Shown: positions 1 through 10,114 of the stretch, one piece after another
How the letters are laid out: every line of letters starts with the position of its first letter
Position numbering within the stretch: position 1 is the stretch's first letter
DNA from: Toxonevra muliebris
Lineage: Eukaryota > Arthropoda > Insecta > Diptera > Pallopteridae
Reading direction: 5' to 3'
Assembly: GCA_963691655.1 (NCBI GenBank)
Contig: OY829331.1
Location: 292,501-356,500 of the forward strand
Length of the DNA stretch: 64,000 nucleotides
Notes under the pieces: generated by a model
Seen by the model: only the letters and a program-made list of their open reading frames with translations
Databases searched by the model: none
Told to the model about the DNA's origin: nothing
Program-made: the position numbers and the translations under genes

Positions 1-977
1 TTTTTTTATTTCTGTCCACATTTGCTTTTGAATTTGATTGCATTATTCTTTTATTTACATAACTATTTTTTGCATTATTAATAGATACTTTATACTTATT
101 TCTTATTTCTTTATACTTATTCCAAAACTCGCTCGATCTCATAATTTTTGCTTTCTGATACGCATTCATTTTCTTATTTTTTAATACTTGCATCTCTTTG
201 CCAAACCACTTATTTGAGTTATTGTTCACATAAATAGTTTTTTTTTTAGTATTTTTACAAATCATGGATTTTAAACTCTCTTCTATATTTTTTAAGTTCT
301 TGTCTAAATTGCATCGCGAATGTGTTTCTGTTATAATAAAAATAATTTTTTTCAATTTTATTCATACTAGGCGTTTGGTTTTTTATAGATATGTCAATAT
401 TTATCATTTCGTGATCTGATATTTTGTTGTTCATATTAATATTTACGTTTACGTTATGCATATTTGTTATAACATAATCAATTAGTGTATTCGAGTTTGC
501 TGTTATTCGCGTATAATTTGATACCTTTTGCTTTAGTCCATTATCATTTAATACACTTTCGATTTCACGTTTATATAATTCATTTTTTTTCCAATCGATA
601 TTAAAATCACCAGCTATTATAATTTCGTTTGCTGTCTCCAATAAAACTTCGACATTTTCTTGGAAAAAATTACAAAATTCTCTTTCAGAACTGCTCGGAG
701 ATCTATAAATTGCAACCACTACTATATTCAAGTCTTCATATTTACATCTACAGGCTAACATCCATATTTTTGATGGTATTGAGTTTTCCATAATTTTTGT
801 TATTTTCCAATTGCTCTTTACATATATTATTACTCCACCCGATCTTGATGTGTTTGATACACAATTAATACTCTTGTAATTTCTAAGTTCTATTTCATTG
901 TCATTAACTTCGGCAGTAACATGAGTTTCTGATGGTATCACAAAATCTAATTTATATCTATCTGTTATCACTTCCAA
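1..977 (-). pseudogene. LINE ORF2 fragment, AP-type endonuclease domain
   Basis: The minus strand is open from 977 down to 255 and encodes an apurinic/apyrimidinic-type endonuclease as found at the N-terminus of non-LTR retrotransposon ORF2. The visible strands and catalytic motifs are, in order, GGVIIYVK, AIYRSPSS, IAGDFNID, TLIDYV and ISDHEMI. The enzyme would nick target DNA for target-primed reverse transcription. Near position 300 the frame changes, and the basic linker that normally leads to the RT (for example NNNSNKWFGKEMQ) continues in another frame to the left edge of the window, so RT itself lies outside. The frameshift makes this copy non-functional. A Jockey/CR1-like clade is likely but not resolved. 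Confidence 0.8.
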
Positions 978-1040
978 TTCTTCAAAGTTATGTAATAGAC
1001 CTTGTATGTTAGTATATAAGCCATTTATTGATTTTGATTG

Positions 1041-1547
1041 CTAATATCCTAATTTCTTTTTTTTAATATCGAGTTTATTCAAATATACTGGACACGATTT
1101 GCCTTGGGTCGAATGATTTTCATCCAAACCCAAATTTAATTTTTGATTTGCTCTTACATAATTTATACATTTTTTTATAGGTTCCTTATTACAGTCATTT
1201 GTTTTGTGGCACTCAAGGCATTTTAAACAGACTTCATTATTTTTGCATTCGAAAGCTGTGTGATTGAACCCTCTACATTTGAAACAACATAAAACTTGCA
1301 CTCCATCATACACTCGGCACCGTTCCCAACCGACACTCAACATTTCTAAAGCCATCACTTTTGGAAAAGATTCAGAGTCGATTTCAATTATTGCATTATA
1401 AAATTGTTTGTTGAACTTTTTTACTTCATAGCATTTTATTAATTTAAGTTTACTATTTTCAATAACAGCGTTTTGCTTTTTTAATTTTTCAATTAAATCT
1501 TCGTTGTCATATAGAAATTTCATATTTGAAACTACAAACCGTGGATT
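1041..1547 (-). pseudogene. LINE ORF1 (gag-like) C-terminal part with CCHC zinc knuckles
   Basis: This lies directly upstream of the endonuclease frame on the minus strand, as expected for ORF1 of the same LINE. It shows the zinc knuckle CFKCRGFNHTAFEC (CX2CX4HX4C), followed by a second cysteine/histidine cluster CLKCLECHKTNDC. ORF1 proteins of this kind bind the element RNA. The N-terminal part is missing: at 1547/1548 the LINE is cut by the end of a hAT transposon, and the expected continuation is not found on the far side of that transposon. The open frame runs on to 1664 only because it reads into the transposon end. Confidence 0.75.
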
Positions 1548-1560
1548 CAGTGATGCCAAG

Positions 1561-1655
1561 TGTAGGGATTTTTCCTTTTTTGTAGGGATTTTTTTCAAAA
1601 ATCTGACATGCAGGGAAAAAGGGAAAGATTTGTTATTTTTGTGGAGTTGTAGGGA
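1561..1655 (+). repeat. 5' subterminal TGTAGGGA motif cluster of the hAT element
   Basis: TGTAGGGA occurs at 1561, 1581 and 1648, and a variant CAGGGAAAAA at 1611. Repeated short motifs next to hAT ends are commonly transposase-binding sites; that role is inferred here. Confidence 0.55.
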
Positions 1656-1965
1656 ATTTTTCAATTACCGTTTTTTTTTTAATTCTGAACTTTAAACTTT
1701 TTTTTTAGTGTATCATTATAAATTCGTAAATCTGGTAATACCTCTATAATACGAAGTAAGTAAATATGTGGCATCTTTAATAACAATGACAAATTAACAC
1801 TTCTTTTGTGAAATTTATTTGCGCGCTTTACTTGTTTTGTGCAAATTTTTTTATGCATACGTACGTCATCTTTGCAGGTCTCTTCATTTTTAATAAGTAA
1901 CTAATTTTGTGAACAATAAATAACCTCAAAACATAATAAATTAAAACATAATTGATTTTAGAAAA

Positions 1966-3833
1966 ATGTCTGATTCGTCTTCCGATGATGCTGAAAACAC
2001 ATCAAAGAAATACAGAAAACAACGATTTTGTTCAAGTTGGATGAGAGACGAGAAGCTAATGGGATGGCTGGAGCCGGTCAAAAATGACGACTTTAAATGC
2101 AGATGCACGGCTTGTGGTAAAATATTAAATTATGGTAAATCAGACTTAAGTAAACATGCTGGTACCCAAATGCACAAAAAAAATGTTTCACAAACAAAAA
2201 CCAAAACAATGGAGTCATTTTTTGAGAAACAAGTCCCAGAGAAAAACAACGATGTGGCCAATTTCGAAATCCGTTTAAGCCTTTTTTTGCTGAACACAAT
2301 TTAGCTATTCAAGTTATTGATCATTTGATACCCCTATTGAAAGATATTGTGCCAGATTCATTAATAATAAAAAATTGCCAATTAGGACGAACCAAATGTT
2401 CAAAAATTATCGTTAACGTGTTAGCCAGAGAAGAAAAGGAAAATCTTATCAGAAAGCTTCAAATATATAAATTTTCTGTGCTACTTGATGAAAGCACTGA
2501 TGTTTCTTCAAAGAAAACGATGTGTCTTCTTGTAAGATATTACGACGAGGAGCTGGAGAAGACTTTTGTACAGTTGTTAGAATTAATTCACGTGGGAGCT
2601 GATTGTACAGCTGAAGCACTTTATGATCATTTTAAAAAATGCATTTTGTCATACAGTATTCCCTTCGATAATATCAAACAATTCGTTCGTGTCTAGACTT
2701 TTAGCTGATAATCCCGACGTAATAACAATAAAATGTATATGCCACTCTGCTGCCATCAAAGCAAACAAATCTTGCTTGATGTTACCAAGAGCTCCTGAAG
2801 ATTTAGTAAGACAAATTGGAATATACATATCAGGAAGTTCGAAAAGATGTTCTCAGTTGGAGGTATCCCAAGAGATGATGAACGAAGAGAAAAGAAAAAT
2901 ATTAAGAACATCAACGACCAGGTGGCTATCCCATCAAAAATGTATTGAAAGAATCTTGGAGAATTGGCAAGTTCTTATAGAATATTTTAAATTTGCAACT
3001 AAGCAGGATAAATTGAAATGCGCAGATATAATACTGGCTGAACTTACAAATGAGTGCAATAAGGCTTACTTACTTTTTTTGAAATATGTGTTATATTATT
3101 TTAACTCGCTGAATGCACTTTTTCAATCAAAAAAAATATTGGTCCATGCTTTACACTCGGAATCAACAAAAATTTTTTTTAAGCTTGGCCAAAATTTTAT
3201 AAAAAAAAATGCCTAACGACTGATTGTGCCATAAGGTCACCCCATGTTTCATTGCCACTAGATGACGTTTATGTCGGCAGTGAATGTGAAGAATTGTTGA
3301 AAACGTTTCCAAAAACTAGTGCCCATCAGATAAAATCTGATTGTCTACAATTCTACATAACTGCACTTGAAGAAACGCAAAGAAGACTTCCACTAAATGA
3401 TAAGTCAATTTTCAAAGAAATGGAATTTTTAAATCCTGAAGTGGCCATTGGAAATAATAACAAAAGTGTTTATCAATTTAAATTGTTATGCAATAAGTAT
3501 AAAGTTGATCTTAATTTACTAACACAGGAGTGGTTAACTTTAGAATATAATTTTTCTGAATATGAAAAGCAAATATTGTCTAAATTAAATGTTGAAGTAT
3601 TTTGGCCCAAAATCTGTAAATTAAAAAATTTTAATGACAATTTAATTTTTCCAAATTTTGCAAAACTAATAAAAATTATACTTAGTTTGCTACATGCCAA
3701 TGCTGACGCCGAAAGAATTTCTTCTGTTGTTACTGACGTACGTACGAAAAAAAGAAATAAATTAAACCATGAAATATTAAATTCTATTTGTATTATTAGA
3801 TCTCATTTACAAGCTAATGCATTAACTGTGTAA
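1966..3833 (+). pseudogene. hAT transposase, broken by frameshifts
   Basis: The transposase is spread over four reading frames: 1966-2304, 2325-2696, 2623-3216 and 3252-3833. The first segment has a BED/C2H2-like zinc finger (CRCTACGKILNYGKSDL followed by H and HKK), the expected N-terminal DNA-binding domain. The middle carries the DEST and WLSH motifs typical of the hAT RNase-H-like fold. The last segment ends in the hAT C-terminal dimerisation domain (ANADAERISSVV followed by KKRNKLNHEILN). At least three frameshifts separate the pieces, so no active transposase can be made. Confidence 0.85.
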
Positions 3834-4098
3834 ATTTTAAATGCACATCTACTCATTTAAAAAAAATGAATTATACAGCATTGTATAAATAATTTTTTCA
3901 TTTATTTTTTACTATATTTGTTATTTTTATGTTGTTTTTATATTATTTTCAGGCTATTCTTATGTTATTTTATGTAATTCTTATATTATTTTTATTCGTT
4001 TTTATTTTATTTTTGTGATATTTTTAAATAAACCTGAGTTGAAAGTGTACAAATTAAAAATAATTTTTTTTTTTTTTGAAAAATTAAAGAAAAAGTAG

Positions 4099-4171
4099 TG
4101 TAGGGAAAAATGTAGGGAGGAAAAAAGTGGGTGTAGGGAAAAAAAGGGATTTTTTTTCATAAGGGTAGGGA
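4099..4171 (+). repeat. 3' subterminal TGTAGGGA motif cluster of the hAT element
   Basis: TGTAGGGA occurs at 4099, 4111 and 4132, and GTAGGGA at 4165, just inside the right terminal repeat. The motifs have the same orientation as those at the left end (direct, not inverted). Confidence 0.55.
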
Positions 4172-4199
4172 TTTCCGAAAAAATCTCCTGGCATCACTG

Positions 4200-5523
4200 C
4201 CGATGTGTTCCCTAAGAGGACGGTGGCGAAAATGTGCGTAGCGTCGTATGTGAGTGGTGTTGTTGGAGGCGGGATGGACTTGTCGGGACTACCACCACTC
4301 CTCGTTATTGGTGAGTCCCCCGGTCGTTTCCCGGCCTGCGTCTGCAGCACTGGATCTTTCGCGCCCCTCGTTTGCCACAGTCCCAGCAGAACCGGACCTG
4401 TGGCCGCCGACACTCCCTCTGCATGTGACCTTGGCCTCCACATCGGTGGCAGGCCGTCCTTGGGTTCGCCTTTCATCACTCGGTTCCGCTCCTCCCTAGG
4501 TTGTTGTTCGACGCTACGCCTGGTCACTGTTGCATGAATGACATCGAGGTCATCGGCCAGCTTTACCAACTCTCTCAGTGTGGTAAAGTCTCGTCGCTTT
4601 ACGTACAGTTGGTACTCTTGTCGGCAATTTTTAAAAATACGCTCCAATTTGTTTGTTTCACTATAGTGGGCGTACCTCATCATGTTTTGCATGGCCAAGA
4701 CATAGTCTTTGAATGTCTCTCTGGGCCGCTGTGCTCTTCGGCGTATCTCGTCGTCTATGTCTTCTAAGTAACGCGGAGGAAGGAAGAATTCCAAAAAATT
4801 TTCTTTAAATTCGTCCCAATATTGCCATTGCCCGTCGTTGTTGCGGAACCAGGTCGGGGCCCTTTCCGTCAGCAGCTGTGGCATGGCTTGAGGCATCCAA
4901 TTTCTGTCAACCCCGTATACTGCCATCAACTCTTCCACCCTTTCAATAAATTCTAGAGGGTCGTTGCCTCCACTAAACCTCACTGTCCACTTCCGGATGC
5001 GGTCCATAGCTGTGGAATGGGTTGCTGACATCCTGCTCGGTATTGCCCCTGGCGCTACGTTTGCCTGGCTTGGTACAGGTGTGTCAGATCGGGGAAGGTG
5101 GACGTTGGGTGGGTAAGTGGTGGCAAGAGTTGCCTCCTGCACTGCGTGGACCTTGCTCGGTATACGCGTGTACGATGATGAAAGGTGGGTGTTGTGTAAG
5201 TGCGTGACGGTTCTGGTTGCTTCAGCGGGTGGTAGCAGAAATGGATGTGGTGGCTGGGCTTCTTCGCGTGGAACTTCCTGAGGGTATGGACCTCGGTCGG
5301 TGAGAGGCACAGGCGATGGACACGGGGAGAGCACCTTAGTGTAGCGTGCCTCCAACATGTCTAGTCGCCCCTGGACGTCTTTAGAGAAGTTTCCATCTAG
5401 TACGAAATTCACTAGGCGTTTGCGTAGCTCTTCTACGGTGCCTGTGTCGTCTAGACCGAACTCTGTTGCATACTCCGTCAGTTCCCCCTTACGGATATTG
5501 TAGATCCATGCCAATTTCGCCAT
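4200..5523 (-). pseudogene. Gag of a gypsy-like LTR retrotransposon (element A), 3'-truncated
   Basis: The minus-strand frame starts at the ATG at 5523. Residues 1-45 form a SAP-like helix pair (GELTEYATEFG...TVEELRKRL), a Ser/Pro-rich linker follows, and a retrotransposon gag/capsid domain begins near residue 180 (WTVRFSGGNDPLEFIERVEE, then TFKDYVLAMQNMM). After it a frameshift is needed to read two zinc knuckles: CHRCGGQGHMQREC (CX2CX4HX4C) and a second, CWDCGKRGARKIQC, in which the histidine is replaced. That knuckle frame stops at 4305-4307. The remaining frame is cut at 4199 by the hAT element, and no protease or RT of this element lies beyond it. The gag is clearly related to the gag remnant at 22350-23315. 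Confidence 0.85.
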
Positions 5524-5849
5524 GTTAACCCGACCACGATTTGTTGTTTATCGCTTCGAGTGTTTTTTTTTTCTAATAACAATTTTTTTTTTTTTCAATA
5601 ATAATTTACTATCTCGAGTTTTCTTTATTTTTTTTTTCTCGCACAGGGGTTTATGGTCTACACTAGAGTTCTATATTTTATTTTTTTTTTCTCCGCGCAC
5701 AAGAGTTTATTCTCTACACAATAGTTTCTCTTCTCGTTTTTTTTTTTTTGTATTGTATTCGTGATTTTATTATCGTATATATTTTTCTTTTCACTATGTG
5801 TCTCAATTGTCTGTGAGTTTCTTGTAGTTTTTTTTTTTTCCACTTCAGG
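5524..5849 (-). other. 5' leader of gypsy-like element A
   Basis: T-rich (A-rich on the coding strand) leader between primer-binding site and gag. It contains two imperfect copies of a roughly 55-bp unit around 5638-5690 and 5693-5738 (a CGCACA...GTTTAT...CTACAC...TTCT pattern). No gene is seen. Confidence 0.5.
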
Positions 5850-5867
5850 GTCCCTGCTCGGGCGCCA
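5850..5867 (-). promoter_or_regulatory. Primer-binding site of element A (tRNA-Lys type)
   Basis: Read on the minus strand the sequence is TGGCGCCCGAGCAGGGAC, directly after an LTR end ...GTTACA. It matches the known TGGCGCCC-type site complementary to the 3' end of tRNA-Lys used by many gypsy-like and retroviral elements. It fixes the LTR boundary at 5868 and the minus-strand orientation. Confidence 0.8.
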
Positions 5868-6106
5868 TGTAACGAAACTTTCTCTCTTTGGCCGGGGTAG
5901 AACTCAGCGGGCTCCAGAGGTTTCTTGTGTTACAGAATTTGTTGGTTGCAGGGAACCCTATCTTTAGTTATTGAGACACATTCTTTTTTTTTATTCTATG
6001 TTTCTTTTAATTCACCTCATAAATGGTTTTAATATATACAAAAATAGATTACGTCTTACTGCTTCTGGTGTTGAACTGGATTCGTCTTCTAGGCGAGTAA
6101 GCGTAG

Positions 6107-6277
6107 TTCACGAATGAAGAAATGCGCCTGGTTGGGCGAGAATACGGAGCGTGCAGAGCGTTGTTCACAAATGATTAAATGCGCCTAGTAGGGCGAGAAT
6201 ACGGAGCGTGCAGAGCGTTGTTCACCAATGATTAAATGCGCCTAGTAGGGCGAGAATACGGAGCGTGCAGAATAGCT
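6107..6277 (-). repeat. Three tandem 57-bp repeats inside the element A LTR
   Basis: Units start at 6107, 6164 and 6221, each beginning TTCAC(G/A/C)AATGA and containing GGGCGAGAATACGGAGCG. The third unit diverges in its last few bases. They lie downstream of the LTR promoter, so probably in the transcribed R/U5 part. Confidence 0.85.
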
Positions 6278-6690
6278 TGATGCGTCGCGGGCATCCGAGT
6301 TTTAAAGTCACGGTAGTGAGAGGGGCGTCGGCCGGATGAACCGATCCAAGGCGTCTCTACTCGTTCCGTCGTGTGCTCACCAATCAGGTAGCGTCAAGTG
6401 GCGAGTGGCTGGGTACATCGCTCCGACGCGTCACTTATCGCTTCCGCCTGATGCCCACCTTCGGTCCTATTGTAAATGAAAATATAACTATGTCGTAAGC
6501 TACTCGCCTGTACTTATTCCGGTGCTCTGCTGTGATGATGCTAGCTCTGTATTTATGTGCTGCTAGTTGTTTGAGGACAACCGTCTTCTACCGCTGCTCG
6601 AGGATAACTAACTTGCCGCTGGTTGTTCTGTGACAACCGTCTTCCACTACTGCCTGGCGATTACTGACTCACTCGGTATTGTGCGTGCCC

Positions 6691-6698
6691 CTTTTATA
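6691..6698 (-). promoter_or_regulatory. Putative TATA box of element A LTR
   Basis: The minus strand reads AAATATAAAAGGGGCACGC here; TATAAAAG is a near-consensus TATA box with a GC-rich downstream edge. It would start transcription near 6665 and run toward gag. Activity is inferred. Confidence 0.5.
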
Positions 6699-6932
6699 TT
6701 TGACATGCTTCTTCTTCCTTATTTTTTCCCCTTTGCTGTGTTGGCACGCTCCCATTGGCTGGCCTGATCGTATGACAATTCATTTTTGATAGACATTTGA
6801 ATTTTATCGCAGTAGGCTTCTACATCATACGATCGTCCCGTTAGTTGTGTGTGCGCTGCTGGCAGCATAAATGGTAGTTGTTGTTGTCTATTATTTTGCC
6901 TACGTGACTTCTTTTCTTTTTATGCTGGTGCA

Positions 6933-6989
6933 CAGTGGCGGTGTTGATGTACAGTGGTGGTGTTGATGTACAGTGGCGGTGTTGGTACT
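6933..6989. repeat. Three tandem 19-bp repeats
   Basis: Units beginning CAGTGGCGGTGTT at 6933, 6952 and 6971, differing by one or two bases. Confidence 0.75.
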
Positions 6990-7052
6990 GGTACAGGCCA
7001 CAGACGTACATTGTGCGACCATAATTTGAGTCCCCAAATTTACGTCGTCACA

Positions 7053-7897
7053 AAGTATATAAGTGAAGCTTAGAAATAATTTGAGAGAGAAACGTATTGA
7101 GGTGAATTTTGTGACAGCGAGAGAGTTATTCGTATATATATCAATATTCTGAGAGTGAATATGATATATATTGAGAGCCCGAAAAAAGCGTAGGAAAACG
7201 AGCAATTATGCGGCAAAATCGTATGTATCGAAATATGTAATTACTGATATTGCTATTAAACATATATATGTTCCGTAATAGCGGTTATCGCATATTCTCG
7301 AACTTTGGGTTGGAGAAATTCGATTTGGAAAACCTAAGTTGCTGTAAGTAAGCTGGTGGTGGCTCTGCCGCTGTTGATGGTACTGCTGCTGTTGGTAGTA
7401 CTGCTGTTGTTGGCGGTGGTTTGCTGATGTCGTTGATGGTGACACGTCCGATAAGTTTACTTGTTTTTTGTATTGTCGTGTTTAATACAGTTTAATTGTT
7501 TGCACAGGTTTTTTTAAAAATGTTTTAATTTTATTACTTTTTGCACTTTCGTGCACACCCTATTTCCATACGCAAATTTTTGTTTTTCGTTTTAGTTATT
7601 TTTTTTTTATTTCACGTTCTGTTAATGTTTTCTTTTTCAATGTTTTAAATTTCCGATTTTTATTACGTTTTTCTTTGAAGTATAAGCGGAAAAATTTATT
7701 TTTTTTTTTTCAATTAAAAAATCAGAACTCCATTTCCACCGAGCGCTTGACACACTTTTTTGAAAAATGGCGCTATTTTCTCGTTAGTTAGTTAGAGTTC
7801 TGTGCCGATTCTTTTTATTTTTTCGAACGGGTCGAAGGACCATGTACAATAGTTTGTAAGCTATTGTGGGGATTTTGTCGGGTTTAAAAATAAAGAC
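7053..7897. other. AT-rich flank with a possible LTR fragment; no supported gene
   Basis: There is no convincing coding sequence; a Q-rich minus frame at 7206-7445 comes from CTG/TTG-rich DNA. Near 7828-7842 the minus strand reads TGGTCCTTCGACCCG, similar to primer-binding sites of BEL/Pao elements, immediately followed at 7843 by TGTACAATAG on the plus strand, as an LTR end would be. Only 55 bp of such an LTR remain before the complete gypsy element begins at 7898. The BEL/Pao reading is tentative. Confidence 0.3.
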
Positions 7898-8273
7898 TGT
7901 GGCTACGTTTTTCATTTAAACACAATTTTTGTTATAATTTAAATTTTTTACATATAAATAGTTATTAAAATATTGAAAAATATACATAAATAAAATTGAA
8001 TTAAAAGAGTACTTTTAGCTTAAGTTAGTCCTATATTGTAAAATAGACAACTAAAATGTCCAACCCTGCTTAAAAATATACTTATATGCCTATATCTAAT
8101 ATACGATTAGATTTTTCACATGTGCAAAAAACACTTGTGCGTTAACATTTAGAGTGATCACATGTACTTATTTTGTTAATAAACTTTTCATAAAAAACAA
8201 AACGTTTGCAAATAAATAATATTAATTGTTTCAATTCGAACAATTAAAAATTGGTAGATTTTCAACAACTACA
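7898..8273 (+). repeat. 5' LTR of the complete gypsy element
   Basis: 376 bp, TGTGGCTACG...CAACTACA, AT-rich. It ends two bases before the primer-binding site and appears identical to the 3' LTR. Confidence 0.95.
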
Positions 8274-8984
8274 ATTGGTGACCCCGAAACGCATAACGCA
8301 ATGTTAATATAATCTAGTGCTATAGTTAACTAACGAAAAAACAGTAAAAAACAAATACAATTTTCAAAATTGCATATAAAAGTTTAGCGCAAAAATATTT
8401 TTCTACAAATAAATTACAAACATTTTGAAATTAAATTTCGAAACTTCAAAGAATAAAATAAAATTTACAAAACTGCATTTACAAAAATATAAAAAATGGT
8501 GTCGCTGTAAAAGAAATTCTTAATGGTGCAGCAAAATAACACGTGCAAGAAAAGAACAGTTCAGCCAGCCATTGCTAACCTAAACAGTTAAACCCAAAAT
8601 TTTTCAACTTATTGTGGAAACTCTAACTTGGATAAAAACATCGCATAGAAAATCATCCTATCGGAAAATTGATCAATAATTCGTTATTCCTAGGCATATC
8701 ATAAACTCAACATACATCGATCGAGACAACTGGCGCAACATCCAAGGATATTAGTATCAAATTTGTATAATAATAACAAAATAATATAATGATATTTTTC
8801 AATTTGAATTCATTAGCTTGTGTTAAATATTAAAGTACAATTATAAAAATTTATTAAGTAAATATTTTTTAAGCATTTCTCAATAACATAAATTACTTAG
8901 GTACTCTAACTCATTTTCGCTTCGTGTTTTCATGCGTTTTTAATCGATCGATTGTAACTAAATTGACAGTTATTATTTCTTATT
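8274..8984 (+). other. Primer-binding site and long untranslated leader of the gypsy element
   Basis: TGGTGACCCCGA at 8276-8287 is the minus-strand primer-binding site, in the usual place just after the LTR. The remaining roughly 700 bp are an AT-rich leader without a supported gene, leading to the gag start at 8985. Confidence 0.8.
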
Positions 8985-10114
8985 ATGCCGTTGAACCGCA
9001 CACCGATCAAAAATATGAGTACAAAACACAACGAAAGTCTAATCGATATAATCGATGATGAAAATATCGTGATTATGAACAATTTACAACATGTTAATCC
9101 AAATTTAAATACGCATTCTAGTTCGAGTAATACGAATGGTTCTAATAATGATAATGCCGAAAATTTAGGTCAATTACACGACAGTTTGTCGTTTCTTATG
9201 AATAAATACAAACTATTGCAAGCACAAATTAATGAAAACGCAAATAATAACTACGCTAGTAATACTAATAATTCGAGTAATAGCAGTAACACACTAGCAA
9301 ATGAGCCTGCTCAAGTTTTAAAGTCGCTACAAAAGTTCCACCATTTTATTCCGAAAAACCTGATCTCTGGTTTTATCAAGTTGAAGCTCAATTCCGAAAT
9401 AATAAAATTATACGCGATCAATCAAAATATGATATTGTTGTTTCAAGCCTTGATCCCAAATATTTAGATATAGTAGCTCATATCATTCGTAATCCACCAG
9501 AAGAAAATAAATATGAAACATTTAAATCAGCACTGATAATGGAATATCAGCATTCAGATGAAAAGCGTTTAACACAGTTGCTCCAAGGCATCGAGTTAGG
9601 GGATAGGAAGCCATCTGCCTTGTTACGTCAAATGCGCGAAATATCTAAAGATATTGTCACCGATAATGTTTTAGAAACATTATGGTCGTCGAAATTACCT
9701 GAAACACTTCGAGCTATTATCGCATCGATAAATATTAGCTTAGAAGAAAAAGCACAAACAGCTGATAAAATCCAAGATAGAGCTAAATTTGAGACCTCAG
9801 CTACAACAAATATCACATCTAACGCAAATAACACTTACAGTAACTCAATTAATTCAGTTGAATTTACAGCACAAATCGCTGCTTTAACGAGACAAGTAGA
9901 AGAACTATCAAAAAAATTTAACAATCAATCGCGTTCCCGCTCTCGTTCTCGTTCGCGTAACAGCAATAAAAATAACAATTCTAATGTCAACAGTAGCAAC
10001 GAAAATAAAAAATACGAACAATGTTGGTATCATTTTAAATTTAATGAAAACGCACGCAGTTGCACCGATTGGTGCAAATTCAACACTCAATTTCAAAAAC
10101 AACAAAAAAACTAG
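8985..10114 (+). pseudogene. gag of the complete gypsy element, one frameshift
   Basis: The start ATG at 8985 opens a low-complexity Asn/Ser-rich N-terminus. At the A-run 9331-9334 one base appears to be missing: the original frame ends at 9467, while the capsid domain continues in the next frame (PFYSEKPDLWFYQVEAQF, then QLLQGIELGDRKPSALLRQM). The second half runs to the TAG at 10112-10114, passes an Arg/Ser repeat near 9940, and ends with the cysteine/histidine cluster [14 protein letters not shown], typical of insect gypsy gag proteins. Gag would build the virus-like particle. Because the LTRs look identical, the frameshift is very young or a sequencing error in the homopolymer. Confidence 0.85.
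10105..10111 (+). promoter_or_regulatory. -1 ribosomal frameshift slippery site (gag-pol)
   Basis: The heptamer A AAA AAC is in register with the gag frame and directly precedes its TAG stop. Slipping back one base puts ribosomes in the frame of pol. This is the canonical X XXY YYZ arrangement; I could not check for a downstream pseudoknot. Confidence 0.75.

Larger units (their letters stand above)
1548..4199 (+). mobile_element. hAT-superfamily DNA transposon, degenerate
   Basis: A 2652-bp element bounded by inverted ends CAGTGATGCCA (1548-1558) and TGGCATCACTG (4189-4199); CA(G)-type termini and the encoded transposase identify hAT. The 8 bp outside the ends do not match (left cgtggatt, right ccgatgtg), although hAT insertions make 8-bp duplications. 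The left flank is a LINE and the right flank a gypsy-like gag, so the element marks a chimeric junction. Both ends carry T-rich subterminal sequence with repeated TGTAGGGA motifs. Confidence 0.85.
5868..7052 (-). mobile_element. 5' LTR of gypsy-like element A (outer end uncertain)
   Basis: The inner end is set by the primer-binding site. On the plus strand the LTR begins TGTAACGAAAC at 5868. Two outer ends would give TG...CA: ...CTTCTACA at 6824 (957 bp) or ...CGTCGTCACA at 7052 (about 1185 bp). I prefer the latter because the minus strand then starts TGTGACGACG, like many gypsy LTRs, but no second LTR is present to decide. The LTR contains a minus-strand TATA box and two tandem-repeat blocks. 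Confidence 0.55.

Noticed and set aside
4205..4767. Plus-strand open frames over the element A gag
   Set aside because: They are antisense shadows of a GC-rich gag frame; no domain and no codon pattern of their own.
6766..6834. GATCGTATGA / TCATACGATC inverted pair as transposon ends
   Set aside because: Only 10 bp, no flanking duplication, and within or near the LTR of element A.
7206..7445. Gln-rich minus-strand peptide as a real gene
   Set aside because: It comes from CTG/TTG-rich low-complexity DNA, has no homologous domain, and lies in a retroelement flank.
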